Source: Polytrichum commune
Taxonomy: Eukaryota > Streptophyta > Polytrichopsida > Polytrichales > Polytrichaceae
Direction: 5' to 3'
Length of the DNA stretch: 64,000 nucleotides
Assembly: GCA_950295325.1 (NCBI GenBank)
Contig: OX485807.1
Location: 16,023,001-16,087,000 of the forward strand
The stretch's first letter is position 1. Each line of letters starts with the position of its first letter. A program made the translations under genes and the position numbers. Below are positions 41,633 to 52,302 of this stretch, piece after piece. A model generated the notes under the pieces. That model worked only from the letters and a program-made list of their open reading frames with translations. It was not told the DNA's origin and made no database searches.

Positions 41633-42767
41633 TTGCTGATCTTGTGCTCTTTGAGCCAGGTGCAGTAAATGTAATATGAGGTGGAAATGCAATCAACTAT
41701 GTTATAACGCACAATTTTGCTTTCGTCTTGGTACGCTAAAGGATCCTATTATTGTGGGTGGAAAATGAGTGTGGGCCACAAATTCTTTAGTCAAAGTGAA
41801 AACGATGTGGGCTCAAGACCGTGGGTCTTTCTGGGAGACATTTGACCGACACCTTGGGTGTTAGTTCAAGGACAAAAGTAGCATACGATAAAATAGTCAC
41901 ATGCATCGTTCTACTAGAGAAACGAATCATGGGCTCATATTGATTTAAAACTAGAGATTTAACATGGGTTGAAAAATAATGTGGGTAATGAAGATTTATT
42001 GCGGCCCAACCTAATACGACTATTTAGTGTACTTTCTTTGGTTGGTGCAACACTTTTATCATAAGAGATCCCAATTTCGTGTGTTGGAACTCATTAGGGA
42101 TGAGTCAACCACAAACCTATGGGAAGTGACACTTCGTCAATGTTTGGTGGTTGGTTACCAAGTTTTCATACTAGCCAATCTTGGTCCGATAGTCCAATTC
42201 TAGTCCAATAGTCGATGGTTCCGGTTTTGATTGTAAAACTCAACTCCTATATTGTTGGTTCATATATTCATTTGCGACTCGTTGTTAAAGAACGTCCTAT
42301 AAAAACTAACATTTCGATAGAATGCAACCAATTTGACTCTTGAGATTAGGGGTATCTACCAACATCATACCGGTAAAGTGGTGAATTTGCATGGCATCAA
42401 TAACCAACATCAATAACAGTGTCAAAGAACCTACATGTGGGTATCAAAATTGTACTACCACTTAACTATTAACATTTGTGGGTATCTCAAGGTGTGAAAA
42501 TCTCTATATAACTCAAGTTGTTATTCACGTCGATACCATTCTAGATCATATTGACACTACAACGATTTCACTTGGGTATAAAAGTTGTTGCACAGTATAT
42601 ACCAACAACTGGTATTCGAAAACGAGAATATTCTCAAATACCCATACCCTACTGGTATTAATAAAACATGAAAACCTCATCATATACATTCAAGAGGTAT
42701 AAAAAAAACTACAATGCCAATCGAATAAAGGAAGAAGGAAAGAAAATTAGCATCGGGGCTACGTGTT

Positions 42768-42896
42768 CATAACATTATTCGTGTCCATAACAATGTTATC
42801 TGGGACTGGTAGTATTCCATGAAATATTCCTTGAATATTCTACAAAATACTGTCAGTCCCACATAACATAGTTATGGATCTGAATAATGTTATGTT
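42768..42896. mobile_element. Hairpin MITE, 129 bp
   Basis: Left arm CATAACATTATTCGTGTCCA... to GGGACTG (42769-42811) pairs with CAGTCCCACATAACATAG... to AATAATGTTATG (about 42853-42895). Arms are about 42 bp with few mismatches. Non-coding. Confidence 0.8.
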
Positions 42897-43433
42897 GGTG
42901 GTTCGTGAGCCATCCTTGTAATGTAACCACTTGAAAGTGGAAAAGAGAAATGGTCAACTGCCTATCTTTCAATAGGTGGACCCCCTCTCGGATGATTGGG
43001 GAGGGGAACATCTAATGTAGTGGGACACACACTTGGTGTTTTTCAAGTTTACGTTTGTTGAGGATGATGATATAGGGGGGGGGGGGGAAGTCTTTAATGG
43101 CATCGGTTGAAGTGGATTCAATGAGTGTCTCGGTTTTGTAGTGGGAGTTTCGAGGTCCAAGAGGCGGTCCCACTAAGGGGTGGTTTAGGGTTCCAACATT
43201 GTTTCCTACCATCGATAATTTACATCTCCGCCACCTATGCGTGATAACAACATTTTCCTTCATACTTTGTATACAACAAAGACCAATTAGATGGTCAATG
43301 AGACCCGTCGACACCTATACTCCATAACCGTGTTTGGAACCCAACCAATCCTATATTAAATATTGTACATAGGGTCACATAGTACTTTATGCTGCTTTGG
43401 TAACTTCTCTAACGACACTTCTAATGAGTAATG

Positions 43434-43587
43434 ACCCACCCACACTTACTGTGTGGGCCACCACTTAACGGTTTCTACCAACACTGGTTACATCCACTGG
43501 CTCTCACTGGCTAACCCAATTCTACAAGTGGCCCCTGCTGGTAGGAACCGTTCACTGGTGACCCGCACCAGTAAGTGTGGGTGGGGT
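43434..43587. mobile_element. Hairpin MITE, about 154 bp
   Basis: Left arm ACCCACCCACACTTACTG pairs with CAGTAAGTGTGGGTGGGGT at the right end, and pairing continues inward (GGGCCACCA with TGGTGACCC; ACGGTTTCTACCA with TGGTAGGAACCGT). No coding capacity. Confidence 0.8.
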
Positions 43588-44569
43588 ATAAGTTTACAGA
43601 AACCGTCGTCCAAGCTTACAATTCAGCTCATCCACTGTCCAAAGTTGAGTGTATGATACATCCTAATACTTGATAATGAAATATTGCCACGGATGATTGA
43701 AATCTGAATGAAAAATCACTCAGCTTGTGACGATAATTACAACATTGTAAACATGTAATGCCTTCTTCTTCTTCTTCTTTGTTATTGTTGTTGTTGTTAT
43801 TAAGGAATGACAAATAATGTTAGATTTACATTTAGTGTTAGTGACAGTACACGAGTGGCTTATGATTATTATAGAGCAAGACACTAAATACAATATTTCG
43901 TATAGTTTTTTTTACGGTAGCCCCTCCACTGTGACCGAAAGATTTGTGGGGCCCTCTTTCAAACAGCAAGATATGCAGCCCTGGCCCCTAGTATGATTGG
44001 TGACACAATGATCGGGTTGGCCACTGTAAGGGCTCGGACGGAATGGATGGATGAATGTGGTGTGGACATGGATGAAAAGATGGGGATAAGGCCCAAAGGA
44101 CAACTACTGTATTTGCTGGCACATTTGTTGCTTTTTGGGATGGTTTCAAGTTTCTTGCACCTCAAGAGTCCTAGAGTGGCATTATGACCGCATCGTTCAA
44201 TCAAGGTATTGTATCCTCTCAAATGAACCGCAAAGCAAAGTCGGTAAGTGGAGTAGAGGCGCCCATAACCGATCACTTAAGAGATTATGGGCCAAATATG
44301 GAGAAGTAGAAGGTGGTGTAAAATTTATCCCGTGTAGGAAGATAGAATCAAGAGGACTGTAAATTTCTTTAGTAATTTTATTCCTTGAATTGAATTATTG
44401 TGAGTTTTTGAAGTTAAGAGTTGGCTCAAACACATTACCAATGACTATAGTCTAACATAACCGCTCATTTTCAGACAAAATTCCTTCTCACTTTAGCACT
44501 CGAAATTGGGGGCGTGTGTCATGGTGTTATCGATTACATGGTGATACCATAACCGAAGTTGGAGACTTA
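43588..44569. other. Intergenic, no gene seen
   Basis: Contains a CTT/GTT-type trinucleotide run at about 43765-43800. The frames at 43959-44276 (minus, 105 codons) and 44135-44362 (plus) show no domain. Confidence 0.45.
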
Positions 44570-44691
44570 GGGTTAGTTTCCATGTAGGCCGCTTCACCCA
44601 CTAGCCATGTAGATTCAACATGGTGGCATCTACATTTCCATTGAAAAATAATGGGCAAGCGGACTACGTGGAAACTAGCCCATAGAAACTA
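44570..44691. mobile_element. MITE family 2, copy a
   Basis: GGTTAGTTTCCATGTAGGCC at the left pairs with GCGGACTACGTGGAAACTAGCC at the right. The inner part also folds (GTAGATTC.ACATGGTGG.ATCTACA). A second copy lies at 46514-46632. Confidence 0.8.
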
Positions 44692-45320
44692 TGAAACGTG
44701 GAACCTTGTTTTAACCACCCATGAAAAGAAATTATCGAAATCAATCCCAACCATATCAAAATTATGCCACCCTATAGATTCCCGATGGGAACTTGATTGG
44801 GAACGGGTGGTTCTACTCTACAAGGCGTTCCATATGTCACTGCACTATAGGTGCCCAATCAAGAAGAGCAACAAGAGAAGGCCATTTACCTAAATTAATT
44901 ATAAAATTAAAATAAATGGGGGGGGGGTGTTTGATATCATGAACTTCCAAGACTCATGAAACATGAGTAAGATAGATGTGCCTATTGTGGTTGCTTGTCT
45001 TGGTTGGACACCTATATTTTAGTTTGTATGTGGTTTGGTGTGGCTCCAAGAAGAAATGTGTTTGAAAGAGATTGGACCATGTGCTCAAACACATGATAAC
45101 CATTCTAGGTTCAATAGTCAACATATTTGGGGTGGGGGGGGGGACTCACATAACCACTTAATGAGCACCATAATCTTCACTTTGATAATGGATAAGATAA
45201 TCATATGAGCTTTGAAAATTGTGAGGAAAGTGGCTACAACGTCAATTTGGATTGCTAACCATCTCGTGCTAATTGCATGTTTCGTAACCTACAAGAAGTG
45301 GGCAAGCTGGGAAAAGAGTA
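44692..45320. repeat. Intergenic with a family A copy and poly-G tracts
   Basis: Family A copy at about 45000-45200 with an internal poly-G run (45131-45142) at the same place as the run in the 38.7-kb copy. Another poly-G run lies at 44920-44928. No gene. Confidence 0.6.
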
Positions 45321-45822
45321 AGGGCCACTTCACACACGAGACTGAGAGCCCGTGACCATTGCACTTCAAGCACTCTCATTGGTGGAAAAGACGGAGCCCA
45401 TCTAAGTTCGCTTCACACTACGCTTGAAGGACCAACGGAGTACATGAATGCAAGATGGATGTAAAGTCTACATGGATTCCTACATGACATCAAATGGATC
45501 ATGTTTCGTGGTCACTTGGACTATTTTCAAAAACCATCTCTTGGAGGTAGGCCTAACACAAAACCGGAAGATCATGGCACTCTAAATGCTCACAACCATT
45601 GGTTTATTCTATTTTAATCATGCGTGAGGACCCGCATGAATAGAAATTCATTGAAATAACATTTGGTTGAGGATCCGGTCACATATGACTTCACACTACG
45701 CTTGAGGATGCGTGACCACACTACATGATTTTGGAGGTGCCTTGAGACGGCCTTTGGACACTTTCTTTTGGGCCCTCACAATTTCATGGTCACGGCTCTT
45801 GGCTCGTGTGTGAAGTGGCCCT
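45321..45822. mobile_element. 502-bp MITE-like element with about 40-bp inverted ends
   Basis: The left end AGGGCCACTTCACACACGAG (45321 on) continues as .CTGAGAGCCCGTGACCAT; the right end reads ATGGTCACGGCTCTTGGCTC...GTGAAGTGGCCCT (to 45822), its complement with a few differences. TTCACACTACGCTTGA occurs twice inside (about 45412 and 45691). No clear target duplication and no coding frame. Confidence 0.75.
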
Positions 45823-46513
45823 AAGCATCTAGGACCCATCTACCTCGGGTATGATTAGTGTGCCATGTCAGCCCACACAAAGGATTCATAAATACCCAAT
45901 TTTTTTGGGTTCATAAATGCCTACGTAAGATCCTCTCAAAGGCAAGTACACTTTGTGTGCAAGCGTTCAAGAGTCAAGCCTAAGCTTAATAATATTGCTT
46001 TTTCAATGCATCACATGGTGATACCATAATAAGTGTACTTGGCGTCATAAGCTAAGGTAGAGATGGGTCTTAAATGGCTCGTTTCCTTAATCAGACCCTA
46101 GATTTGATTGGTATGTGGTTTGGTGAGGATCAAAGAGCAAACATCATAAAGATATGTGTTTCAAAGAGACTGGACTTTGTTTTCAAATATTAATAACTAC
46201 TGTATACTCAATACTGTAGTTAACACGATCGAGAGGACCTATGTATTCAATTAAGAAATCAACAAACATGCACACCTTATATATTTGAACTAAATAAGGG
46301 GAGGTTTGATTTTTAATCCATTTATTTTTTTGCTTATGTTTCATTGTAGATTTGTTAATGCAACACGAGTTTTGTTGTGTAAATATAGATGGTAGAAGTT
46401 GGAGAGCAGGAAAGTCAAACCAAATAACATTCACACACCTTAGAGGGGGATAATCCCGTCCTCTCCCATAAGCACACCTTATGCATGTCGCCTATACCCA
46501 TGAGGACACTTAT
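45823..46513. repeat. Intergenic with a family A copy
   Basis: Family A copy at about 46085-46235. The minus frame at 46434-46183 has no domain. Confidence 0.5.
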
Positions 46514-46632
46514 AGTTAGTTTTGATGTAGGCCGCTAACCCACCAAATTCTAGTGAAAATGTGGATTCCATCATGTGGAATCTACAATTCCAATAGAATC
46601 CGGTGGGCGAGTGGCCTATATGGAAACTAACC
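46514..46632. mobile_element. MITE family 2, copy b
   Basis: AGTTAGTTTTGATGTAGGCCG at the left pairs with GTGGCCTATATGGAAACTAACC at the right; an inner stem GTGGATTCCATCATGTGGAATC is present. Confidence 0.8.
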
Positions 46633-48079
46633 ATTAGAATGATCGTTATTCAAGATTTTCAAGAAAGTTGAACTGGCGGCAACCATTAAAGTGATGAAGT
46701 CATATTTTAAATCCAAATGTGAACACATTCATCCAAAGTTTTGCAATTTCATTAAAATTCTATGATTGGTGGGGTGTTTATGGTGATTTCTCTTTGATAA
46801 AGGACAAAGTGTATGCATTCCTATTTCAAGAAAAAATTCTAAGAGGTTTTTGCCTATGAAATTAGGGTTGTATAGCACATGGCGGTGGGAAATTTTAGGG
46901 GAAAGTGGGCTTGCTTTTGGGTGAGTGTTGGGAAGAGCTAGAGGTGGGTAACTTATATGCTTGAATTAAAGTCCCGCAAACAAAAGTTACAATGGCTCAT
47001 TTCTTTTCATGTGTGAGTGGGCGGTTTTAGAAGAAAACAAGATTGCTTTAGGGCCAAAAACGGGGTTGGTTTTAGAATAGTTTTGGGCATCATTTGCATT
47101 GGGAAAATTGTGGGTCTAACGAGGAATTCAAGTAGGTAGGGGCGAGTGACTCCAAACATGTGTGGTATACGTTAAGTGCACCTATCATGTGAAGTGCACC
47201 TATCATGGACCCTAAAGACTGGTCATGATTTCAATTTCAAAATCCCATAGATTGTGTTCATTTTAGATACACTATCCATAATAGGTGCACATTCCTTGTG
47301 CATTTTTATTTTTATTTTGTTTCTACCATGTCTAACCAATTTGCTAAGCCAATCTATTCTAACACTTATCCATGCGGACTCTGAAATACGCCAAAACAGC
47401 CCAAGGATTAGTTTAAGCCCCCACCTTGCATCCCAGCAATTGTTGGTTCATAATCTCCAATCCTTTGCATCCACATCCATCAAGAATGCATCCAGTATAT
47501 ATTCAGAAGCATGACCTGGGCAAGTGATGGGGAGCATTACAGAATTGTACAGAATTGACTACACTCATTTCCTGAGATAATTGAGGCCGCATTGATTTTC
47601 AAGACCGATCAATATCTCAACTTGAATGATGCTAAACAACCCTTCATTTCATCGCATCCACACATGCAAAGTGAAAGTAGTACTCTCAATCACTGGGCAA
47701 CACATGCGAGATAATTAGCAATTCCAAATCATGCCATTAGCCACTTTCCTCATAATTTTTAAAGCTTGTCTGGGTATCCTATTCAACACCAAAGTGAAGA
47801 TTCTTTGAATTAGTAAACATCATGTTGGCTACTAAGTCTATAATGATTATGAAACTTTGAGCACATAGTCCAGCCTCTTTTCAACACATATGTTTTTGAT
47901 GTCCGTTCTTAGATTCACACCCAACCATACACCACTCAAATAAGGCCAAGCACTGAATTGCACACATCTAGACTATCTTTCGTTACCCACAAATTTGAAG
48001 TCTGGCCTTGGAACTTCAACAATAAACTTCAAACTGTTGACTTTTATAAGTTTACACGGTACTAAAAACGTAACTTTCT

Positions 48080-48130
<51 letters not shown>

Positions 48131-48743
48131 GATTGAATTCAAAAAAATTAACCAATCCTCAGGTTTTTTTTTCTTCTAAAAATTCTCATGCCCCAGATGT
48201 CCCCAGGTGTAATTATGCAACAAAACAAGCAAACATATAAAAGCATCTGCACCACAGAAATTGATAACAATTAAGAGATTGCTGATAGCTTCTCATAGCT
48301 GACACTGTTTGCTATCTACCATGCCATGTATATTGGGAGAATTTTGAACTTCACAAATCCAAGTGTTTCACATGAGCAGGAGATTCAGGTCTAGGTTTGA
48401 AAAGGGATGCACTACCTATTTCCTCAAAAGATGATGCACCAAGCTGGCTACATCAAATTAATGGAAGTGCTCATTGCAATCAAAAGTTTTAGTGTGATCA
48501 TCACATGATATGTTTGATTTTGGAAGTCAAAATCAGCCGTGCTGTGGATTACACAGCACTAGACCAAAACTGGAGCTTCTCTCGCAGAGAGTGTATCTTG
48601 AGTTCATTACAGACATGAAAAAACAATGTTGGAAAACACCACGAACATGAGATGATCTCATTTGCTCCTTCCGCGGTCTTGAAGAGAGCATCTGCATTTC
48701 ACCCTCCGCCCTCATTGCTGGCAAGAAGCCGACCAAAGATCAT
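46633..48743. other. Intergenic with antisense family A copy and CA/TA microsatellite; OST4 3' UTR at the right
   Basis: Family A lies antisense at about 47825-47945. A (CA)n(TA)n microsatellite is at 48085-48131. The last few hundred bases before 48744 should be the OST4 3' UTR. No other gene is seen. Confidence 0.5.
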
Positions 48744-48860
48744 TCAAAACTGCGAATCGTATTTAGGTTCCGCCACCACATAGTGGTAGGCAACCAGTAG
48801 CACAAAAATGGAGATCCCCAGAAAGTTGGCAAAGAACCCGAGATCTGTGTCGTCAATCAT
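48744..48860 (-). CDS. OST4: Oligosaccharyltransferase subunit OST4 (38 aa)
   Basis: Thirty-eight codons reading [20 protein letters not shown], then a hydrophobic LLVAYHYVV and a polar AEPKYDSQF end. This matches plant OST4 ([19 protein letters not shown]...AYHYVMADPKY). OST4 is a one-pass ER membrane subunit that stabilises the STT3-containing oligosaccharyltransferase in N-glycosylation. It is too short for usual ORF thresholds. On the minus strand a GTGCAG acceptor ends exactly at the ATG, so the 5' UTR lies on an upstream exon; a matching donor AAG|GTTCGT is at 50207, giving a 5' UTR intron of about 1.35 kb and a leader exon at about 50208-50440. Confidence 0.95.
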   Translation of the reverse strand: MIDDTDLGFFANFLGISIFVLLVAYHYVVAEPKYDSQF

Positions 48861-50207
48861 CTGCACATCCACCATACAGAGACAATCTGGTCAGCACTAC
48901 CAATTCTGAGAAGCAGGGTGTCACTAAGGAAAATGAAATCCAATTGTAAGTTAATGTACATGTTTGGCAATTAGAATAGCTTGATTGCTACAACGGAGTT
49001 CACATTATATGGATCAGCATTATATCATATGGCTGGAAGTTCTTTTTCCTGTGCTAAAAATGAGCGGGCATCCAAGGTTAAGTCAATACTATATATTCGT
49101 CATAGAACTAAACAGCATATCAATGGAACTGACATTGTGACGGACACCACAAGTAACATCACTGACCACTTAATTGAAAACAGAGGGACAAACCACAACC
49201 CATAAGAACTGTTGTTACCAAAAAAAATTATTATTGAGTTTGCAGCTAGAATCCAGACCCTAAAATCCAAAACAACCGTTTCTCACTAGGGAGAAATGCA
49301 ATCAACATGCTCATGCTCAATTCTGAGAAGCTTTGAGCACACAAGAATTAGAGCTGATCACTGTCACAACCTCTCTTCTAAATTCACTCAACGCAAACCT
49401 TCAATCATAAAACAAGTTACAACACTATCCATAGCCTAATTAAGATATTGTTAGTTTGTAGTTTGACAACACTAAAGACAGCCTAATTAAATTTTGGGCT
49501 TAGCAAAATCTCAGTGCTCGTCACAACTACTCAGAGCAATCACTCCACATCAATGCATTCCTACATATCTTATCAACGCCTGAAATACAATATATTTTTT
49601 CATGTGGTAATTCCGACTTTCCTCGATTAAAGGGAACCAAACATTGCAGTTTGTGGCTAAACTCCAAACCCTAAAACCCGAAACAAACATGTTCAAAACT
49701 CTTCAATTTGGAGAAGCTTTGAACACACAAGAAAAACGACATGATGGATGATGTCACAGCATCCCCTCTACATCACTCATCGCAAACCTCGCATCCAAAC
49801 ACAACACTACCGACAGTCTAATGGATATTTCGGCCTTTAGCTTCTTCTCGTTTCTCTCACTCCCACATCAACGCATTCCCATAAATCTCATTTAAACCTG
49901 AAACACGCCATCTTGATGTGGTAGCTCCAACTTTCATGGTTGGGGTTCCTTCAGCAAGGCAGTCGATAGAAGGCCCTCATAGAAGCTCATCCTCAAAAGA
50001 GCAGGAGCTTCCAGGGCTCTCTGAGAACATCCTAAACCTCTCGATCCGATAAAGAGAGAGAGCTCCATCTTCAACGACATTTTCTACTGCCCTAGGATGT
50101 GCGATGGCGAAATAGAAAGCCTGAGATTAGCAAACAAAAAGATCGGGTCACGGCGATGCGAAGAAAGAATGTATGGATTGCGTGGGGTTTGTTAAGAGAC
50201 GACGAAC
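48861..50207 (-). other. Predicted 5' UTR intron of OST4
   Basis: Acceptor GTGCAG abuts the initiator ATG; the proposed donor is at 50207. No coding frame of interest inside. The leader exon 50208-50440 has higher GC, as at other promoters here. The donor choice is inference. Confidence 0.5.
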
Positions 50208-50476
50208 CTTGATAGCTGTAGCGATCGCGAGAGCGGTGTAGATCGGAGAGGGTTTCGCGAACAACAGGAACAAACCCTCGCGAAGAGTAGAGCGTTGAAG
50301 ACTTTGAGTCGACGTGAGTCTTGAGAGCTGTACCGGCCTCGTTCAATGGTTTCATCTCCACCGTCACCCGCGATATTGGATAGCGGGCCCTGTACTCACA
50401 ATTGGGAGGAAACGGGATTATGTCCACGGGAAGTACACCAAACGGGCCTCTACCATGGGCTTGTTATGCTTGATGG

Positions 50477-50750
50477 GGCAAAATAGGAGAGAGGGAATTA
50501 TCACACACGAGTGTGCCTCTCATCCATTCAACATAATAACTTGACCCTATATAGGTTTGTTGTTGAATCATCTCAAATGATCTTTATTAGACTGATTTGG
50601 GGTCTTTAAAGCTAATTCCGGTGTCAAATCATAAAAAAATTAACCTCCAGGTTGCATATTATTTGAGGGTTTTTATTTATTGATATTTTTAATGTTGGAT
50701 GAATAGAGATACATTCATATGAGATAATTCCCCCCCTCTTTGGCAAAATG
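50477..50750. mobile_element. MITE family 1, copy c, beside the OST4 promoter
   Basis: Left GAGAGGGAATTATCACACACG...CATCCATTCAACATAATAAC; right ...GTTGGATGAATAGAGATACA TTCATATGAGATAATTCCCCCCCTC. It starts within about 50-150 bp of the proposed OST4 leader exon. Confidence 0.75.
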
Positions 50751-52302
50751 AGATGCTTGACCCATGATAGAGTTATGTGTAAAAGCCTTAAGATTAAATT
50801 CCCGTTGAGTTGGTTAAAATGTGGGTTTGAGATGTATCCATAAAGCCACTCAAGTTTCTTAAGGGTCAAAATTAACATGCTCAAATAATGGTGTCGGGCT
50901 ATCAAGAATCCACTTTCTAGCTTGGCATACTAGATTAGGTGGGCCAAACTAACCTTGAATAGGTTGATCCTGGATTAGGGCTATGGAGCCCATAGGGAAA
51001 AGCTAATTTACATCTTAAAGTTCTTTGAAAGTTTATGGGATGGCAAGAGGAGGTCCAAAGAGTTTCACCTACAACTCTTGATATACGATCTAATACTCTA
51101 AAAGTTAGATCAAACCCATGATTTTGTCCCTTTTTGAGGATCTTGATTCATAACTCTAATATGTTGTCACTCTACAAAATTAACCACTTATACTCAAGTG
51201 GTATGTGACAACGCTTGTAGTTATGAACAAACACCAAAAGACGTTTGGTATGATGAGATTGGCCTTTGTGCTCAAAATATAAAATTAACCAATCTAGGTT
51301 CAATAGGTAACACATAACATTACTCAACACTTGGTGCTTGTTTAGTGGGCCTTCAAAATATAACAGTTGGATGCTCGGAAAGCTATATACATAGATTCAT
51401 ATTCAAACTGAGCTCCCATCATCTAACTGTTATATTCCGAGGGCCCACATCGTTGAGTAATGTTATGCACAATCGGAAGGACCTATGTGATCACTTAAAG
51501 ATGAAGACAATCTACACTTTGACTTAAAGAGATTTGCATCTCAATTCCGATCCCAAGATTTGATTTGAGGTTCGCAATTGCTAAGTTGATGAGATGATTT
51601 CCAAGTGGATCCAAAAGCCATGGAGCTCGAAGTACCCACAAAAGGACCGACCTCATGGATATTGCGGGCACTTCCAACTCCATGTTTGGGAACAGGACCC
51701 CCTATAATCATACACCAAAATAGAGTACCTTCTTTGTTTTGGCCCCTCCTAGAGTGAAAAGAACCTTCACTTCGACTTCTTATATCTTTTACATCTCAAT
51801 CTGAAATTGAAACTTGAATGACAGTCTTTGTGATCAAGTGATACAATTTCCAATCCAACTGCCAATATTGTTTGTGGAGTTGAGAGTGTGCACAATAAGG
51901 CCAAATACCTTACTTCTAATTCGTTCACATTCACATTTTTTATCATCCCAATTGAAAGGGCTGCACCCTCCTGCGTGACGAGTAACAATCAACCAGACTT
52001 CTCCATATGAATATGTTATACATCGGTACAAGTTTTGGCTCTGCTTTTGACACTCCAGGTCCAGTTGAAATTAGGCAAAAACCATTCAGATTCACATCTT
52101 TGAGTTCGATTACTTGAGTGGAGAAGAGGAAGTAGGACAGCACATACTCCTACACTATTAGGGAATTTCTGAACAATACAAGAATGGGGGAGCCATCCAA
52201 AAAGGATCAATTGGGTAAAACCTAAAAACCTGGCTAAATATATGTATAGGAAAAGAAAAGAAAAGGCGTGAGAGGTTGCAATAGACGGACTACTCTATAA
52301 TT
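50751..52302. repeat. Intergenic: family A copies and a hairpin element
   Basis: Family A at about 51175-51330, with 3'-part copies at 51480-51660 and 51755-51930. The hairpin element at 51313-51467 has its own entry. The 3' UTR of the FLY-like gene should start at 52302. Confidence 0.6.
51313..51467. mobile_element. Hairpin MITE, 155 bp, inside a family A copy
   Basis: CATAACATTACTCAAC at the left pairs with GTTGAGTAATGTTATG at the right; TGGGCCTTCAAAATATAACAG pairs with CTGTTATATTCCGAGGGCCCA. It interrupts family A between the GTTCAATAGGTAACA part (51298) and CAATCGGAAGGACCTATGTG (about 51470). Confidence 0.85.

Noticed and set aside
51834-52031. Minus-strand frame with VTRHAGGC...KKCEC that looked like the missing RING exon
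   Set aside because: The spacing of Cys/His is wrong; the true last exon of the ligase is at 52404-52303, with exact phase and a perfect RING-H2 half.
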